Below, in pieces: positions 1 through 8,690 of a stretch of 64,000 bases of DNA. A program made the translations under genes and the position numbers. The notes beneath the pieces were generated by a model. That model was given only the letters and a program-made list of their open reading frames with translations. It ran no database searches and was not told the DNA's origin. Position 1 is the first letter of the stretch, and the number at the start of each line of letters is the position of its first letter. The DNA is from Nocardioides psychrotolerans (GTDB lineage: Bacteria; Actinomycetota; Actinomycetes; Propionibacteriales; Nocardioidaceae): contig NZ_FOQG01000003.1 in assembly GCF_900113685.1 (NCBI RefSeq), positions 284,240-348,239 of the forward strand, read 5' to 3'.

Positions 1-705
1 CAGGTGGGCGCGCACGTCGACGAGGTCGAGCCCGGCGGGGGCGAGCTCGAGGAGGATCACCGCCGAGTCCTTGAGCAGCAGCAGGGAGCGCGGCAGGATC
101 ATCACCGCGATCACCAGCGAGGCGACGGCGTCGGCCCGGTCCCAGCCAGTGGTGAGGATGACGATGCCGGCGATGACGACGAGCACCGAGCCGAGGAGGT
201 CGGCGAAGACCTCGTTGGCGGCGCCGCGCAGGTTGAGCGAGCCGGTCTCGGAGCGGCTCAGGATGCTCATGGACACGGCGTTGGCCAGCAGGCCGACCGC
301 CGCGAAGCCGATCATCGCGCCGGCCTCGACCTCGACCGGGTCGGCGAGCCGGATGATGCCGGCGTAGCCGATGTAGGCGCAGACCCCCAGCAGGACCAGG
401 GCGTTGAGCATCGCCGCGAGGATCTCGGCGCGGTGGTAGCCGAACGTCGAGCGCGGACCACCCGGCAGCCCTGCGACGTACGACGCCCCGAGCGCGAGCA
501 CCACGGCGCCGGCGTCGGTGGCCATGTGGCCCGCGTCGGCGAGCAGGGCGAGCGACCCGGTGAGCCAGGCGCCGACCAGCTCCACGACCAGCACGACGGT
601 CGTGACCACGAGCACCTGGCGCAGTCGACGACGGTCGGACGCACGACCGGCGGCGTGCCCGTGTCCCTGCCCGTGTCCCTGCCCGTGTCCATGGCCGTGC
701 TTCAT
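1..705 (-). CDS. Cation diffusion facilitator family transporter (partial, C-terminus off window)
   Basis: Predicted inner-membrane divalent metal exporter (Zn/Co/Cd class). The visible 235 residues start with a His/Gly/Gln-rich stretch (residues 1-18), a typical cytoplasmic metal-binding tail, followed by hydrophobic helices. The TM2 signature DAGHMATD (HxxxD) and the TM5-like EVFAD before LLGS are the metal-site motifs of CzcD-type CDF proteins. The ATG at 703-705 has a strong upstream GAGGAG on the minus strand. The tandem codons for the His-rich tail make a short DNA repeat at about 655-695. The family is usually about 300 residues, so the C-terminal cytoplasmic domain lies beyond position 1. 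It is divergent from the GH43-like gene. The family is clear; the metal is inferred. Confidence 0.9.
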   Translation of the reverse strand, partial: MKHGHGHGQGHGQGHGHAAGRASDRRRLRQVLVVTTVVLVVELVGAWLTGSLALLADAGHMATDAGAVVLALGASYVAGLPGGPRSTFGYHRAEILAAMLNALVLLGVCAYIGYAGIIRLADPVEVEAGAMIGFAAVGLLANAVSMSILSRSETGSLNLRGAANEVFADLLGSVLVVIAGIVILTTGWDRADAVASLVIAVMILPRSLLLLKDSAVILLELAPAGLDLVDVRAHL

Positions 706-856
706 CGTTGATCTCCTCGGTGACGTGGCTTCATTCTCCCCGACCGCTGCCGATGGATCACGAAGGCATCACGGAACGGGAACTCCCGGGACGTCCCCGC
801 CCCACCTGATCGACCCTGTGCTCCACTCTGTGCTCCCCCGGTGAGGAAGGACCCCG

Positions 857-2143
857 TTGGTGTCCCCTGCTCGACCCCCTGCTCGTGTCCCGTCCCATCT
901 CGTGTCGTGGTCGCTGTTGACTGCCCTGGTCATGACCCTGCTGAGCCTCGGCACGTCCTCGTCGACGGCCTCGGCAGCATCCGTCCAGACCTCCGCCCAG
1001 CTCTCCAGCACCAACGGGAGCGGCCGCGGCCTCACGCTGCGCCTGGCCTTCCCCCGCAACCCGCTGGCCAGCCGGGTCACCCAGGGACACCCGGGCCGCA
1101 AGGGCCGGCCGCTCTTCCGGCACACCGAGATGCCCGACCCGACCGGCTTCGCCTACCGCGGCCGCTACGTCGCGATCGGCACCGGCTCCCTGGCCCCACG
1201 GTCGATCGCGACCTCGGTGGCGGGCCCCTGGAGGGACCGGGGGAGCGCCCTCAAGCGGCTGCCCCGTTGGGCGACCGGACGCAACATCTGGGCCTCCGAC
1301 ATCGTGCAGGTGAGGAAGAACAAGTTCCTCCTCTACTTCGCGGCTCCCGCCGGCGGGCTCGGCCCGTTGGGTCGCTGCATCGGTGTGGCGGTCGCCAGCA
1401 GCCCGCTGAAGAAGTTCCACCCCAAGCGGCGCCCGATCTCCTGCCCCCGGACGGCCCACACCCCGCTCGCGAGCGACAAGGTCCGGCCGCCGAGCCCCTC
1501 GAAGGAGGCCGCCGGGGTGATCGACCCCGAGGGCTACCAGTCCCGCAACGGGGCGCGCTACCTGCTCTACCGCACCCAGGGCACGCCCTCCTCGATCCGG
1601 ATGGTCCGGCTCACCCGTGACGGCCTGCGGGCCCGCAAGGGCGGTCGCGCCCGGGTGCTGGCCTTCGCCCGTGGCGTCATCGAGAACCCGGTGCTCATCC
1701 AGCAGCGCAAGGGTTGGGTGCTGATCACCTCGCAGGGCTACTACGGCGACTGCGACTACCGCACGACGTGGCGTCGGGCACCGACGCTCCAGGGCCTGAA
1801 GAAGGTCCGCTCCCGCGCGCTCGTCACCCGCGCCAGCACCCGGCTGTGCGGCCCCGGTGGCGCCGACGTGATCCACGGCTCGCTGCTGTTCTTCCACGCC
1901 TGGACCTGCCGTGAGCGCGCCTGCCCCCGCAGCGACCTCCAGCGGGTGCCCCGCTTCGGAGCGATGCGCTCGCTGTTCGCCGCCCAGCTGCGCTGGGACC
2001 GGCGTGGCCGCCCGCACCTGGGCCGCTTCGTGAAGCCGGCGAAGAAGAAGCGGCACCACCAGGGTGCCCACCAGCAGCCGGAGCCCGAGACCGACGACCC
2101 CGGTCCGCTCCTCCCGCTCCCCCTGGGACTGCGCGAGGGGTGA
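857..2143 (+). CDS. Secreted GH43-like five-bladed propeller protein
   Basis: Predicted exported glycoside hydrolase-like protein, 428 residues. Residues about 15-41 are a hydrophobic signal peptide ending in an AxA-like site (STASAAS). The mature part has the beta-propeller character of GH43/arabinanase proteins: MPDPTGFAYRGRY resembles the first Asp motif, WASDIVQVRKNKFLLYF a blade, and IDPEGYQ with RYLLYRTQG the acidic motif region. The substrate cannot be read from sequence. The start is TTG at 857 or GTG at 860, both after AGGAAGG. Its TGA abuts the stop of the convergent next gene with no gap (TGATCA). The basic, proline-rich C-terminus is probably disordered. Catalytic competence is inferred. 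Confidence 0.72.
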   Translation: MVSPARPPARVPSHLVSWSLLTALVMTLLSLGTSSSTASAASVQTSAQLSSTNGSGRGLTLRLAFPRNPLASRVTQGHPGRKGRPLFRHTEMPDPTGFAYRGRYVAIGTGSLAPRSIATSVAGPWRDRGSALKRLPRWATGRNIWASDIVQVRKNKFLLYFAAPAGGLGPLGRCIGVAVASSPLKKFHPKRRPISCPRTAHTPLASDKVRPPSPSKEAAGVIDPEGYQSRNGARYLLYRTQGTPSSIRMVRLTRDGLRARKGGRARVLAFARGVIENPVLIQQRKGWVLITSQGYYGDCDYRTTWRRAPTLQGLKKVRSRALVTRASTRLCGPGGADVIHGSLLFFHAWTCRERACPRSDLQRVPRFGAMRSLFAAQLRWDRRGRPHLGRFVKPAKKKRHHQGAHQQPEPETDDPGPLLPLPLGLREG

Positions 2144-3109
2144 TCAGCCCCGGCCGTGGGCCGTGAGCCACACGGCCGGGTCGGGCCCGGCCGGCACGAT
2201 CCCGGACGGGTTGATGTCGGTGTGCACGAGGTAGTAGTGCTGCTTGATCTGCTCGAAGTCGGTGTTGTCCCCGAAGCCCGGCGTCTGGAAAAGGTCGCGC
2301 GCATAGCCCCACAGGTGGGGCATCTCGGTCAGCTTGACCCGGTTGCACTTGAAGTGGCCGTGGTAGACCGCGTCGAAACGGGCCAGCGTCGTGAAGAGCC
2401 GCACGTCGGCCTCGGTGATCGCCTCGCCCATCAGGTAGCGCCGGTCGGCGAGCCGCTCCTCGAGCCACTCCAGGGTCGACCAGAGCCGCGCGTACGCCGC
2501 CTCGTAGGCGTCCTGGGAGCCGGCGAAGCCGCACCGGTAGACCCCGTTGTTGACCTCGGTGAACACCCGCTGCATGACCTCGTCCATCTCCTCGCGGAGG
2601 TGCTCCGGCCACAGGTCGGGGGCACCGTCGCGGTGGTGCTCACGCCACTCGAAGAAGAAGTCGTGGGTGATCCACGGGTAGTCGTTGGTCACCAGCTCGC
2701 CGCTGCTCTCCTCGACGACCGCCGGCACCGTGATGCCGCGCTCGTAGCCGGGGAAGCGCTTGAGGTAGGCCTCCCGGAGCCGCTCGATCCCGAGCACCGG
2801 GTCGCGGCCGCCCTCGTCGAGGTCGAAGGTCCAGCTGCGGGCATCGTGGGTCGGCCCGGGCGTGCCCAGCGAGATCACGTCCTGGAGCCCCAGCAGGTCG
2901 CGCACGATGATCGCGCGGTTGGCCCACGGGCACGCCTTGGCAGCCACGAGCCGGTAGCGGCCCGGCTCCACGGGCCACAGCTCCCCGTCGACCGGTCCGT
3001 GCCCGGGACGCCGGGCGTGCTTCGTGATCCGGTCCGCGACGTAGTTGGTGTCCCGCTCGAACTCGCCCTGCTCGACGTACTCCTGCTTCTGTCCGCCCTC
3101 GTCGCTCAT
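2144..3109 (-). CDS. Glutathione S-transferase family protein, glutathionyl-hydroquinone reductase type
   Basis: 321-residue Xi-class GST (YqjG/ECM4 family), which reductively removes thiol conjugates from hydroquinones. The N-terminal thioredoxin-fold domain carries the catalytic CPWA motif (Cys60), with NDYPWITHDFF and the C-terminal helical region LTEADVRLFTTLARFDAVY typical of this class. Actinobacteria make mycothiol rather than glutathione, so the natural conjugate is more likely mycothiol (inference). The minus-strand upstream sequence has TAGGCT seven bases before the ATG, compatible with a leaderless transcript. It stands alone, convergent with the GH43-like gene. Confidence 0.88.
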   Translation of the reverse strand: MSDEGGQKQEYVEQGEFERDTNYVADRITKHARRPGHGPVDGELWPVEPGRYRLVAAKACPWANRAIIVRDLLGLQDVISLGTPGPTHDARSWTFDLDEGGRDPVLGIERLREAYLKRFPGYERGITVPAVVEESSGELVTNDYPWITHDFFFEWREHHRDGAPDLWPEHLREEMDEVMQRVFTEVNNGVYRCGFAGSQDAYEAAYARLWSTLEWLEERLADRRYLMGEAITEADVRLFTTLARFDAVYHGHFKCNRVKLTEMPHLWGYARDLFQTPGFGDNTDFEQIKQHYYLVHTDINPSGIVPAGPDPAVWLTAHGRG

Positions 3110-3220
3110 GTCCTCGAGCCTAGTCAGGGCCCTGGTCGGGATGGTCCGGTGCTCGAGCGCGACCTTGACGAGATGCCCCTCGCCTGTCTTCCTCGTGTGG
3201 CCGGGCGGTCACCCGTGGTC

Positions 3221-4318
3221 TCAGGAGTGCCCGAACGCCGCCACGACCGCGAGCAGCCGGTCGTTGCCCTCGGGCTCCCCGATCGACACCCGGCACCCCT
3301 CCCCGGCGAACGGCCGTACGACGATCCCGGCGGCGTCGCAGGCGGCCGCGAAGTCGGCGGTGCGCTCGGCGAGGGCGAGCCAGACGAAGTTGCCCTGGGG
3401 CTCGGGGAAGGCCCAGCCGGCCCCGGCCAGGCCGGCCACGACCCGGTCCCGCTCGAGCACGAGCGCGTCGACCCGCTCCAGCAGCGCGTCCTCGGCGGCG
3501 AGCGAGGCGATGGCGGCTACCTGGGCGACGTGGGAGACGCCGAACGGCAGGGAGACCGCCCTCAGCGCAGCGGCCACGGGCGTCGACGCGACGGCGTAGC
3601 CGACCCGGAAGCCGGCCAGCCCGTAGGCCTTGGAGAAGGTGCGGAAGAGCACGACGTTGGGGTGGGCGCGGTAGGTCGCGACACCGTCGACGGCATCCTC
3701 CATCCGCACGAACTCCAGGTAGGCCTCGTCGACGACGACCACCACGTGCGACGGCACGGCCGCCAGGAAGCCGGTGAGCTCGGACTGCGTGACCGACGGA
3801 CCGGTCGGGTTGTTGGGGGTGCAGATCATCACGACCTTGGTCCGGTCGGTGACGGCGGCGGCCATCGCCTCCAGGTCGTGGCGACCGTCGGCCGTGAGCG
3901 GCACCTGCACCGAGGTCGCGCCGGCGGTGGTGACCGCGATCGGGTAGGCCTCGAAGGAGCGCCAGGCGTGGACGACCTCGTCGCCGGGGTCGCAGAACGC
4001 CGCGAGCAGCTGGTAGACGAGCGCGACCGACCCGGTGGCAGCTGCCAGGTCGGAGACCGGGACGCCCAGGCGGACGGCGAGGGCGTCGTACAGCGCGGTG
4101 CTGCCCATGTCGGGGTAACGGTTCATCACCGCGGCGGCAGCGGTCGCGGCCTCGAGGACACCGGGCAGCGGCGGGTAGGGGTTCTCGTTGGAGGAGAGCT
4201 TGTACGTCGTGAGGCCGGGCCGGGGGGTGGGCGGCTTGCCGGGGACGTAGGTGGGGATGAGGGCGACGTGCGCCCGCGGCTGGGGGGTCAGCTGGGGCAT
4301 CGGCTGGGGGTGGGCCAT
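3221..4318 (-). CDS. HisC-like PLP aminotransferase (histidinol-phosphate or aromatic aminotransferase)
   Basis: 365-residue fold-type I aminotransferase. It shows SSNENPYPP near the N-terminus, CTPNNPTGP, the VDEAYLEF Asp for the pyridine nitrogen, and [17 protein letters not shown] with the Schiff-base Lys at about 230. This is the HisC/Pat subgroup. It sits alone, away from any his operon, which favours the orphan HisC2/Pat role (phenylalanine or other aromatic transamination) over histidine synthesis, but sequence alone cannot separate the two. Nine bases separate it from the VanZ-like gene upstream, so the two are probably co-transcribed. Confidence 0.88.
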   Translation of the reverse strand: MAHPQPMPQLTPQPRAHVALIPTYVPGKPPTPRPGLTTYKLSSNENPYPPLPGVLEAATAAAAVMNRYPDMGSTALYDALAVRLGVPVSDLAAATGSVALVYQLLAAFCDPGDEVVHAWRSFEAYPIAVTTAGATSVQVPLTADGRHDLEAMAAAVTDRTKVVMICTPNNPTGPSVTQSELTGFLAAVPSHVVVVVDEAYLEFVRMEDAVDGVATYRAHPNVVLFRTFSKAYGLAGFRVGYAVASTPVAAALRAVSLPFGVSHVAQVAAIASLAAEDALLERVDALVLERDRVVAGLAGAGWAFPEPQGNFVWLALAERTADFAAACDAAGIVVRPFAGEGCRVSIGEPEGNDRLLAVVAAFGHS

Positions 4319-4327
4319 GCCAGCAGG

Positions 4328-4876
4328 CTAACGGCGCAGGCGCCACGGCCTCACGACCAGCGCCAGCACCAGCCCGACGACCACGCCCACGACCGCGCCG
4401 GTCACGTTGTCGATGATGTCGGTGACGTCGCAGGCGCGGTCGATGCGCGCCAGCTCGAGCTGGGTCCACTCGATCCCGGCGGAGAAGGCCGCGAGCAGCA
4501 CGAGCCCGAGCGGCACCGTCACCAGGCCGATGCGCCAACGCGCCGCGGTCAGCACCAGCAGCACGCCGGGCGGCACGAACACGACGGTGTTGAGCAAGCG
4601 CTGACCGCCGGAGAAGATCCAGAAACCGTCGGGGGCGGGACCGCCGATGTCGAAGGAGCACGTGTCGAGGCGCCCCTCGGCCGGCACGATCCCGGGCGCC
4701 CCGCTGGCCGGGATCAGTGTGATGATCGCGATCACGACCAGCGACCACGCCAGCGCCGAGAGCGTCCAGGCCGTGAACCCCAGCCGCTGCCGCAGGACCA
4801 GGGCGAGCACGAAGCACACGGCTCCGGACAGAGCGGTGCCGAGGAGCATGACCTCGACCCCACCGACCGGAAACAC
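4328..4876 (-). CDS. VanZ-like integral membrane protein
   Basis: 182-residue multi-helix membrane protein. Hydrophobic segments near residues 8-28, 36-56, 92-112, 118-138 and 155-175 surround the VanZ-family signature region (NTVVFVPPGVLL ... AFSAGIEWTQLELA ... CDVTDIIDNVTGAVVGV). VanZ relatives are linked to low-level glycopeptide resistance in some Gram-positives, but most are uncharacterised. It lies between the TetR gene and the aminotransferase on the same strand, with 10-base gaps, so it probably shares their transcript. A second VanZ domain occurs at 46436-47503. Confidence 0.8.
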   Translation of the reverse strand: MFPVGGVEVMLLGTALSGAVCFVLALVLRQRLGFTAWTLSALAWSLVVIAIITLIPASGAPGIVPAEGRLDTCSFDIGGPAPDGFWIFSGGQRLLNTVVFVPPGVLLVLTAARWRIGLVTVPLGLVLLAAFSAGIEWTQLELARIDRACDVTDIIDNVTGAVVGVVVGLVLALVVRPWRLRR

Positions 4877-4886
4877 CGGACCGACG

Positions 4887-5492
4887 CTACCGATCGCTGC
4901 TGTGGCCCTCCACAGAGAGTCCCCGGACGAGGTGGCCGAGCATCGGCCAGAGCAGCTGCCGCTCGGGGTCGTCGACCACGGCGTTGAAGCCCGAGAGCTC
5001 GAGCATGACGTAACCGTGCAGCGCGCTCCACAGCTGACCGGCGACAGCGGCCGGGTCGTCCTCGCGCAGCGCGCCGGCCACCATCGCCCTGCGGGTCACG
5101 TCGACGAGCTGCCCGAACGCCGCCAGGCCCACGCCGAGCTCGTCGTCGTGCAGCCGATAGCCGCCGAGCGAGGCCGAGCCGAACATGACGGCGTAGACGT
5201 GGGGGTTCTCCAGCGCGTGGGCGCGATAGGCGCCGGCGACCCGCGTCAGGTCGTCGAGCACGTCGTCGGTGGTCTCCACGGCCGCCACGCGCTCGAAGAG
5301 CCGGGCGAAGCCGTCAGCCACGACCTCGCGCACGAGCGCGGGCATCCCGCCGAAGTGCGTGTAGACCGCCATCGTCGAGGTCCCGGCCTCGCGCGCCAGT
5401 CGCCGAGTGGACAGGGCCGAGGGCCCCTCCTCACCGAGCAGCCGGGCAGCCGCCTGCAGCAGGGCACGTCGTACGTCGGTCTCCTCGGGCAC
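4887..5492 (-). CDS. TetR/AcrR family transcriptional regulator
   Basis: 201-residue regulator with an N-terminal HTH (residues about 8-52: ALLQAAARLLGEEGPSALSTRR ... AGTSTMAVYTHFGG) and a ligand-binding region of the WHG type (VYAVMFG). The start is GTG at 5490-5492 preceded by GAGAGG. It is divergent from the carotenoid oxygenase gene, 58 bp away, with palindromic sequence between them (see 5511-5540). It therefore probably represses both itself and the oxygenase. The ligand is unknown; an apocarotenoid or aromatic effector is only a guess from the neighbour. Confidence 0.88.
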   Translation of the reverse strand: MPEETDVRRALLQAAARLLGEEGPSALSTRRLAREAGTSTMAVYTHFGGMPALVREVVADGFARLFERVAAVETTDDVLDDLTRVAGAYRAHALENPHVYAVMFGSASLGGYRLHDDELGVGLAAFGQLVDVTRRAMVAGALREDDPAAVAGQLWSALHGYVMLELSGFNAVVDDPERQLLWPMLGHLVRGLSVEGHSSDR

Positions 5493-5510
5493 CTTGTCAG
5501 CCTCTCATCA

Positions 5511-5540
5511 CAGCGTTATCGTCGCTCATAACACTGTTAT
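5511..5540. promoter_or_regulatory. Palindromic operator between TetR gene and carotenoid oxygenase
   Basis: ATAACACTGTTAT at 5528-5540 is a perfect 6-bp inverted repeat around one central base. CAGCGTTAT at 5511-5519 is a near match (8 of 9) to the reverse complement of ATAACACTG, making a second, wider inverted pair. The element ends directly before the AGGAGA ribosome-binding site of the oxygenase. Size, symmetry and place fit a TetR operator (inference). Confidence 0.6.
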
Positions 5541-5550
5541 AGGAGACGCC

Positions 5551-6951
5551 ATGGACAACCGCTACCTGCAGGGCAACTTCGCACCCGTCACCGACGAGGT
5601 CACCGCGTTCGACCTCCCGGTGAGCGGCACGATTCCCGACCACCTCGACGGCCGCTACCTGCGGATCGGTCCCAACCCGCGCCTCGACGGCCCGGGGGCG
5701 GTCGACCCGGACGGCTACCACTGGTTCATCGGCGCCGGCATGGCCCACGGGCTGCGGATCGCCGACGGCTCGGCGCGGTGGTACCGCAACCGCTGGGTCC
5801 GCCCCGAGGGTGACGAGCTCGCCCCCAACACCAACATCGTCCAGCACGGCGGACGCACGATGGCGCTGGTGGAGGCCGGCTCGCCGCCGTACGAGCTGAC
5901 CGACGAGCTCGAGACCGTCGGCCGCTGCGGCTTCGCCGGCGACCTCGCCGCGGGCTACACCGCCCACCCGCACGAGGACCCCACGACCGGCGAGCTGCAC
6001 GCGCTCTCCTACAGCTGGACGCGCGGCAACCGCGTCGACTACTCCGTCCTCGACACCGCCGGCCGGCTGCGGCACCAGGTGGAGGTCGAGGTCCACGGCA
6101 GCCCGATGATGCACGACTTCGCGCTGACCGAGCACTACGTCGTGATCTACGACCTGCCGGTCACCTTCGACATCGACATGGTCGCGGGGAAGATGCCGCG
6201 CCCGCTGCGACTGCCGGCCCGGCTCGCCCTCAACCGGGTCATCGGCCGCAACCCGCTGCCCGACGCCCTCGTGGGTGCGATGGCCCGCGGCAACGGCGCC
6301 CCGAGCCAGCTGCCCTACTCCTGGGACGACGACTACCCCGCGCGCATCGGGCTGCTGCCCCGCGAGGGCAACAGCGCCGACGTCCGGTGGTTCGAGATCG
6401 ACCCCTGCTACGTCTTCCACACCCTCAACGCCTACGAGGACGGCGACGAGGTCGTCATCGACGCCGTGCGCCACGAGCGGATGTTCGCCACCGAGTTCAC
6501 CGGGCCCTACGAGGGCCTCTCGTCCCTGGTGCGCTTCACGGTCGACACCGTCGCCGGCAAGGTCCGTGAGCACCGCTACGACGAGCACGCCCAGGAGTTC
6601 CCCCGCCACGACGAGCGGCTCACCGGTCAGCGGCACCGCTTCGGCTGGTCGGTCGGCCTCGACGGCCCTGCCCCCGGCGACAGCGTGCTCAAGCACGACG
6701 TGGTCGGCGCGACGACGCTCGCCCGGCCGCTGGGCGCGGGCAAGGAGGTCGGCGAGTTCTGCTTCGTCCCGCACGCGGACGACGCGGCCGAGGACAGCGG
6801 GGTGGTGATGGGCTACGTCCACGACCGGGTCACCGGCCTCAGCGACCTGGTGCTCCTCGACGCCGAGACGCTCGAGGACGTCGCCGCGGTGCACCTGCCC
6901 GTGCGCGTGCCCGCCGGGTTCCACGGCAACTGGGCGCCGACGGCCTCCTGA
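5551..6951 (+). CDS. Carotenoid cleavage oxygenase family protein
   Basis: 466-residue non-heme iron dioxygenase of the RPE65/lignostilbene/apocarotenoid oxygenase family. The four iron-ligand histidines are recognisable: His139 (TAHPHEDP), His188 (MMHDFALTEHY), His290 (VFHTLNAYED) and His458 (GFHGNW). It should cleave a C=C bond in a carotenoid, apocarotenoid or stilbene-like substrate. No carotenoid synthesis genes are nearby, so an imported or lignin-derived substrate is possible. ATG 5551 is chosen because it follows AGGAGA and begins the conserved region; an in-frame upstream extension would run into the TetR gene. It is convergent with ddaH, 4 bp away. Confidence 0.92.
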   Translation: MDNRYLQGNFAPVTDEVTAFDLPVSGTIPDHLDGRYLRIGPNPRLDGPGAVDPDGYHWFIGAGMAHGLRIADGSARWYRNRWVRPEGDELAPNTNIVQHGGRTMALVEAGSPPYELTDELETVGRCGFAGDLAAGYTAHPHEDPTTGELHALSYSWTRGNRVDYSVLDTAGRLRHQVEVEVHGSPMMHDFALTEHYVVIYDLPVTFDIDMVAGKMPRPLRLPARLALNRVIGRNPLPDALVGAMARGNGAPSQLPYSWDDDYPARIGLLPREGNSADVRWFEIDPCYVFHTLNAYEDGDEVVIDAVRHERMFATEFTGPYEGLSSLVRFTVDTVAGKVREHRYDEHAQEFPRHDERLTGQRHRFGWSVGLDGPAPGDSVLKHDVVGATTLARPLGAGKEVGEFCFVPHADDAAEDSGVVMGYVHDRVTGLSDLVLLDAETLEDVAAVHLPVRVPAGFHGNWAPTAS

Positions 6952-6955
6952 TCCC

Positions 6956-7867
6956 TCAGAGCTGCGGGAGCACGACCTCGCCGCGCGCGAGCGCGGGCAG
7001 GTCGCGCCCGATGGTGACGTCGACGGGGCTGGTCAGGCAGCGGATCGACCCGCCGCCCTTGTGGAACTCACCGACGTCCACGACGACGACCTCGAAGCCC
7101 CACGCCTCGAGCTGCGCACGCACGCGCGGCGGGCAGGCCGGCATCACGATCGTGCGGTCGACGACGACGGAGTTGGCGGCGAACGTCGTCAGTGCCTCCT
7201 GCTCGGTGAGGACGAGCGGCTCGGGCACGAGCTCCATCAGCGCGCGGGCCGAGGCGTCGTCGAGCGCCGAGGGGCACACGATCGCGCGGCGCTCGTCGAG
7301 CGGGCAGAAGGCCAGGTCGAGGTGATACATCCCGGGGTGCGTGATGCGCAGGCCGCGGACCCGGATGCCCAGGTCGCCGGCGAGGTGCTTGAGGGCGAGC
7401 TCCTCGGTGCGCGGGCCGTAGCCCACGACCAGCGCGTCACCGAACGCGAAGGCGTCGCCCGCCTCGAGGTGCGCGCCGACGCCCTCGCTGCCGACGTACG
7501 ACGTCGCGTAGCCCTGCGCGGCGAACCATGCCTGCGCGGAGCCGGTCTCCATGCGGCGCTGGGCGTAGCGCATGTGGCTCATCACCACGTGGCGCTGCGC
7601 CGGAGAGCCGGGATCGGTGGGACGGACCAGCGCGAGGCCGAGGTTCATCGCGTAGACCATGTCGGGCGCGTCCGGGCGCTGCGGGACGACGTCGACGCGG
7701 GCGCCGAGGCCGCGCAGCGTGGCGACCATCGACTGCCACTGCTCCATCGCGAGCGCCGGGTCGGGCTGGACCGCAGGATCCATGAACGGGTTGATCGCGT
7801 AGTCGACGCGGAAGTGGGTCGGCTCGACCGCGACGTAGTGGCGGCCCCAGGCCAGTGGCTCGGTCAT
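6956..7867 (-). CDS. ddaH: Dimethylargininase (DDAH) / amidinotransferase family
   Basis: 303-residue pentein-fold enzyme that hydrolyses N-omega-methylated arginines to citrulline and methylamines. The catalytic His (MYHLDLAFCPL, His182) and the nucleophile Cys277 (GGGSIRCLTSPV) are present. Bacterial relatives are often used in arginine/ornithine catabolism, and a related arginine-modifying activity is possible. It is divergent from a GntR/FCD regulator with a clear operator between them, suggesting induction by its substrate or product. Confidence 0.88.
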   Translation of the reverse strand: MTEPLAWGRHYVAVEPTHFRVDYAINPFMDPAVQPDPALAMEQWQSMVATLRGLGARVDVVPQRPDAPDMVYAMNLGLALVRPTDPGSPAQRHVVMSHMRYAQRRMETGSAQAWFAAQGYATSYVGSEGVGAHLEAGDAFAFGDALVVGYGPRTEELALKHLAGDLGIRVRGLRITHPGMYHLDLAFCPLDERRAIVCPSALDDASARALMELVPEPLVLTEQEALTTFAANSVVVDRTIVMPACPPRVRAQLEAWGFEVVVVDVGEFHKGGGSIRCLTSPVDVTIGRDLPALARGEVVLPQL

Positions 7868-7894
7868 GCGTTCACCTGCTTGCCCATTCGATAA

Positions 7895-7913
7895 TTGTCA
7901 GACAATCTGACAA
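7895..7913. promoter_or_regulatory. GntR/FCD-type operator
   Basis: TTGTCAGACAATCTGACAA has perfect 8-bp arms (TTGTCAGA / TCTGACAA) around CAA. The left 11 bp, TTGTCAGACAA, also fits the TNGTNNNACNA pattern known for FadR/FCD-class GntR regulators. It lies between the divergent starts of ddaH (7867) and the GntR gene (7989), placed to control both. Confidence 0.68.
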
Positions 7914-7988
7914 GAGGCAGTGTGGTGGCTGGGAGCTCCCCGCGCAAGGCGGCGCGACCCGCGCGCCGGGTGGGTCAGAATGGTCGGC

Positions 7989-8660
7989 ATGTCCGAGCCG
8001 TTCGCCACCCTGCACCTGGAGCACTCCTCCACGGTCGACCGCGCGGCCGAGGAGCTGCGCCGCGCGATCTTCGACGGCGAGCTGGAGTCGGGCACCCCGC
8101 TGCGCGAGGTCGCGCTGGCCTCCTCGCTGGGCGTCTCCCGCCCGACCGTGCGCGAGGCGCTCACGGTCCTGGTCGCCGAGGGACTGGCCACCCGCGAGCC
8201 CCACCGTGGCGTCAGCGTCTCCGCCCCCGAGGCGAGCTCCGTGCGCGACGTGTGCGCAGCGCGCTGGGTGCTCGAGGGCTCCGGCGTGCGCCGGTGGCGC
8301 GAGGCACACGAGAGCCAGCGGCAGGCCGTCCGGTCGACGTTGTCGGCCTACACCTCGGCCGTCCGTCAGGGCGGCTCCTACCAGGAGCTCAACGAGCGCC
8401 ACCTCGCCTTCCACGTGTCCCTGGTGGGCCTGACCGGCAGCCCGCGCCTGGTCGCGATGGCCGACGAGCTGGTGGTCGAGCTCAAGCTGGCGCTCGCACA
8501 GGTCGAGCGGATCCGACGCAACGCCCACGACGAGGCCGACACCCACGCCGCCCTCGTCCAGCTGCTCGAGGACGACGACATCGACGGCGCCTCGCTCTTC
8601 CTCGAGAAGCACCTGGAGGACGCCGCAGCCGAGATCATCGAGGCGCTCGGGCTGTCCTGA
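7989..8660 (+). CDS. GntR family regulator, FCD domain
   Basis: 223-residue regulator with an N-terminal winged helix (residues about 15-75; GTPLREVALASSLGVSRPTVREAL is the recognition region) and an all-helical FCD ligand domain with the LNERHLAFH metal/ligand His motif and a late H in EADTHAALV. ATG 7989 gives MSEPFATL; an in-frame ATG three codons earlier (7980) is possible. It probably represses itself and the divergent ddaH through the palindrome at 7895-7913. Confidence 0.88.
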   Translation: MSEPFATLHLEHSSTVDRAAEELRRAIFDGELESGTPLREVALASSLGVSRPTVREALTVLVAEGLATREPHRGVSVSAPEASSVRDVCAARWVLEGSGVRRWREAHESQRQAVRSTLSAYTSAVRQGGSYQELNERHLAFHVSLVGLTGSPRLVAMADELVVELKLALAQVERIRRNAHDEADTHAALVQLLEDDDIDGASLFLEKHLEDAAAEIIEALGLS

Positions 8661-8690
8661 CTGCCTCTCCTGGCTGGCACACTGGCCACC

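Noticed and set aside
2156..4987. Long plus-strand open frame (943 codons) across the GST, aminotransferase and VanZ-like genes
   Set aside because: It is antisense to three genes with clear motifs. Its product is Arg/Gly/Asp/Val-rich low complexity, typical of shadow frames in 70 percent GC DNA.
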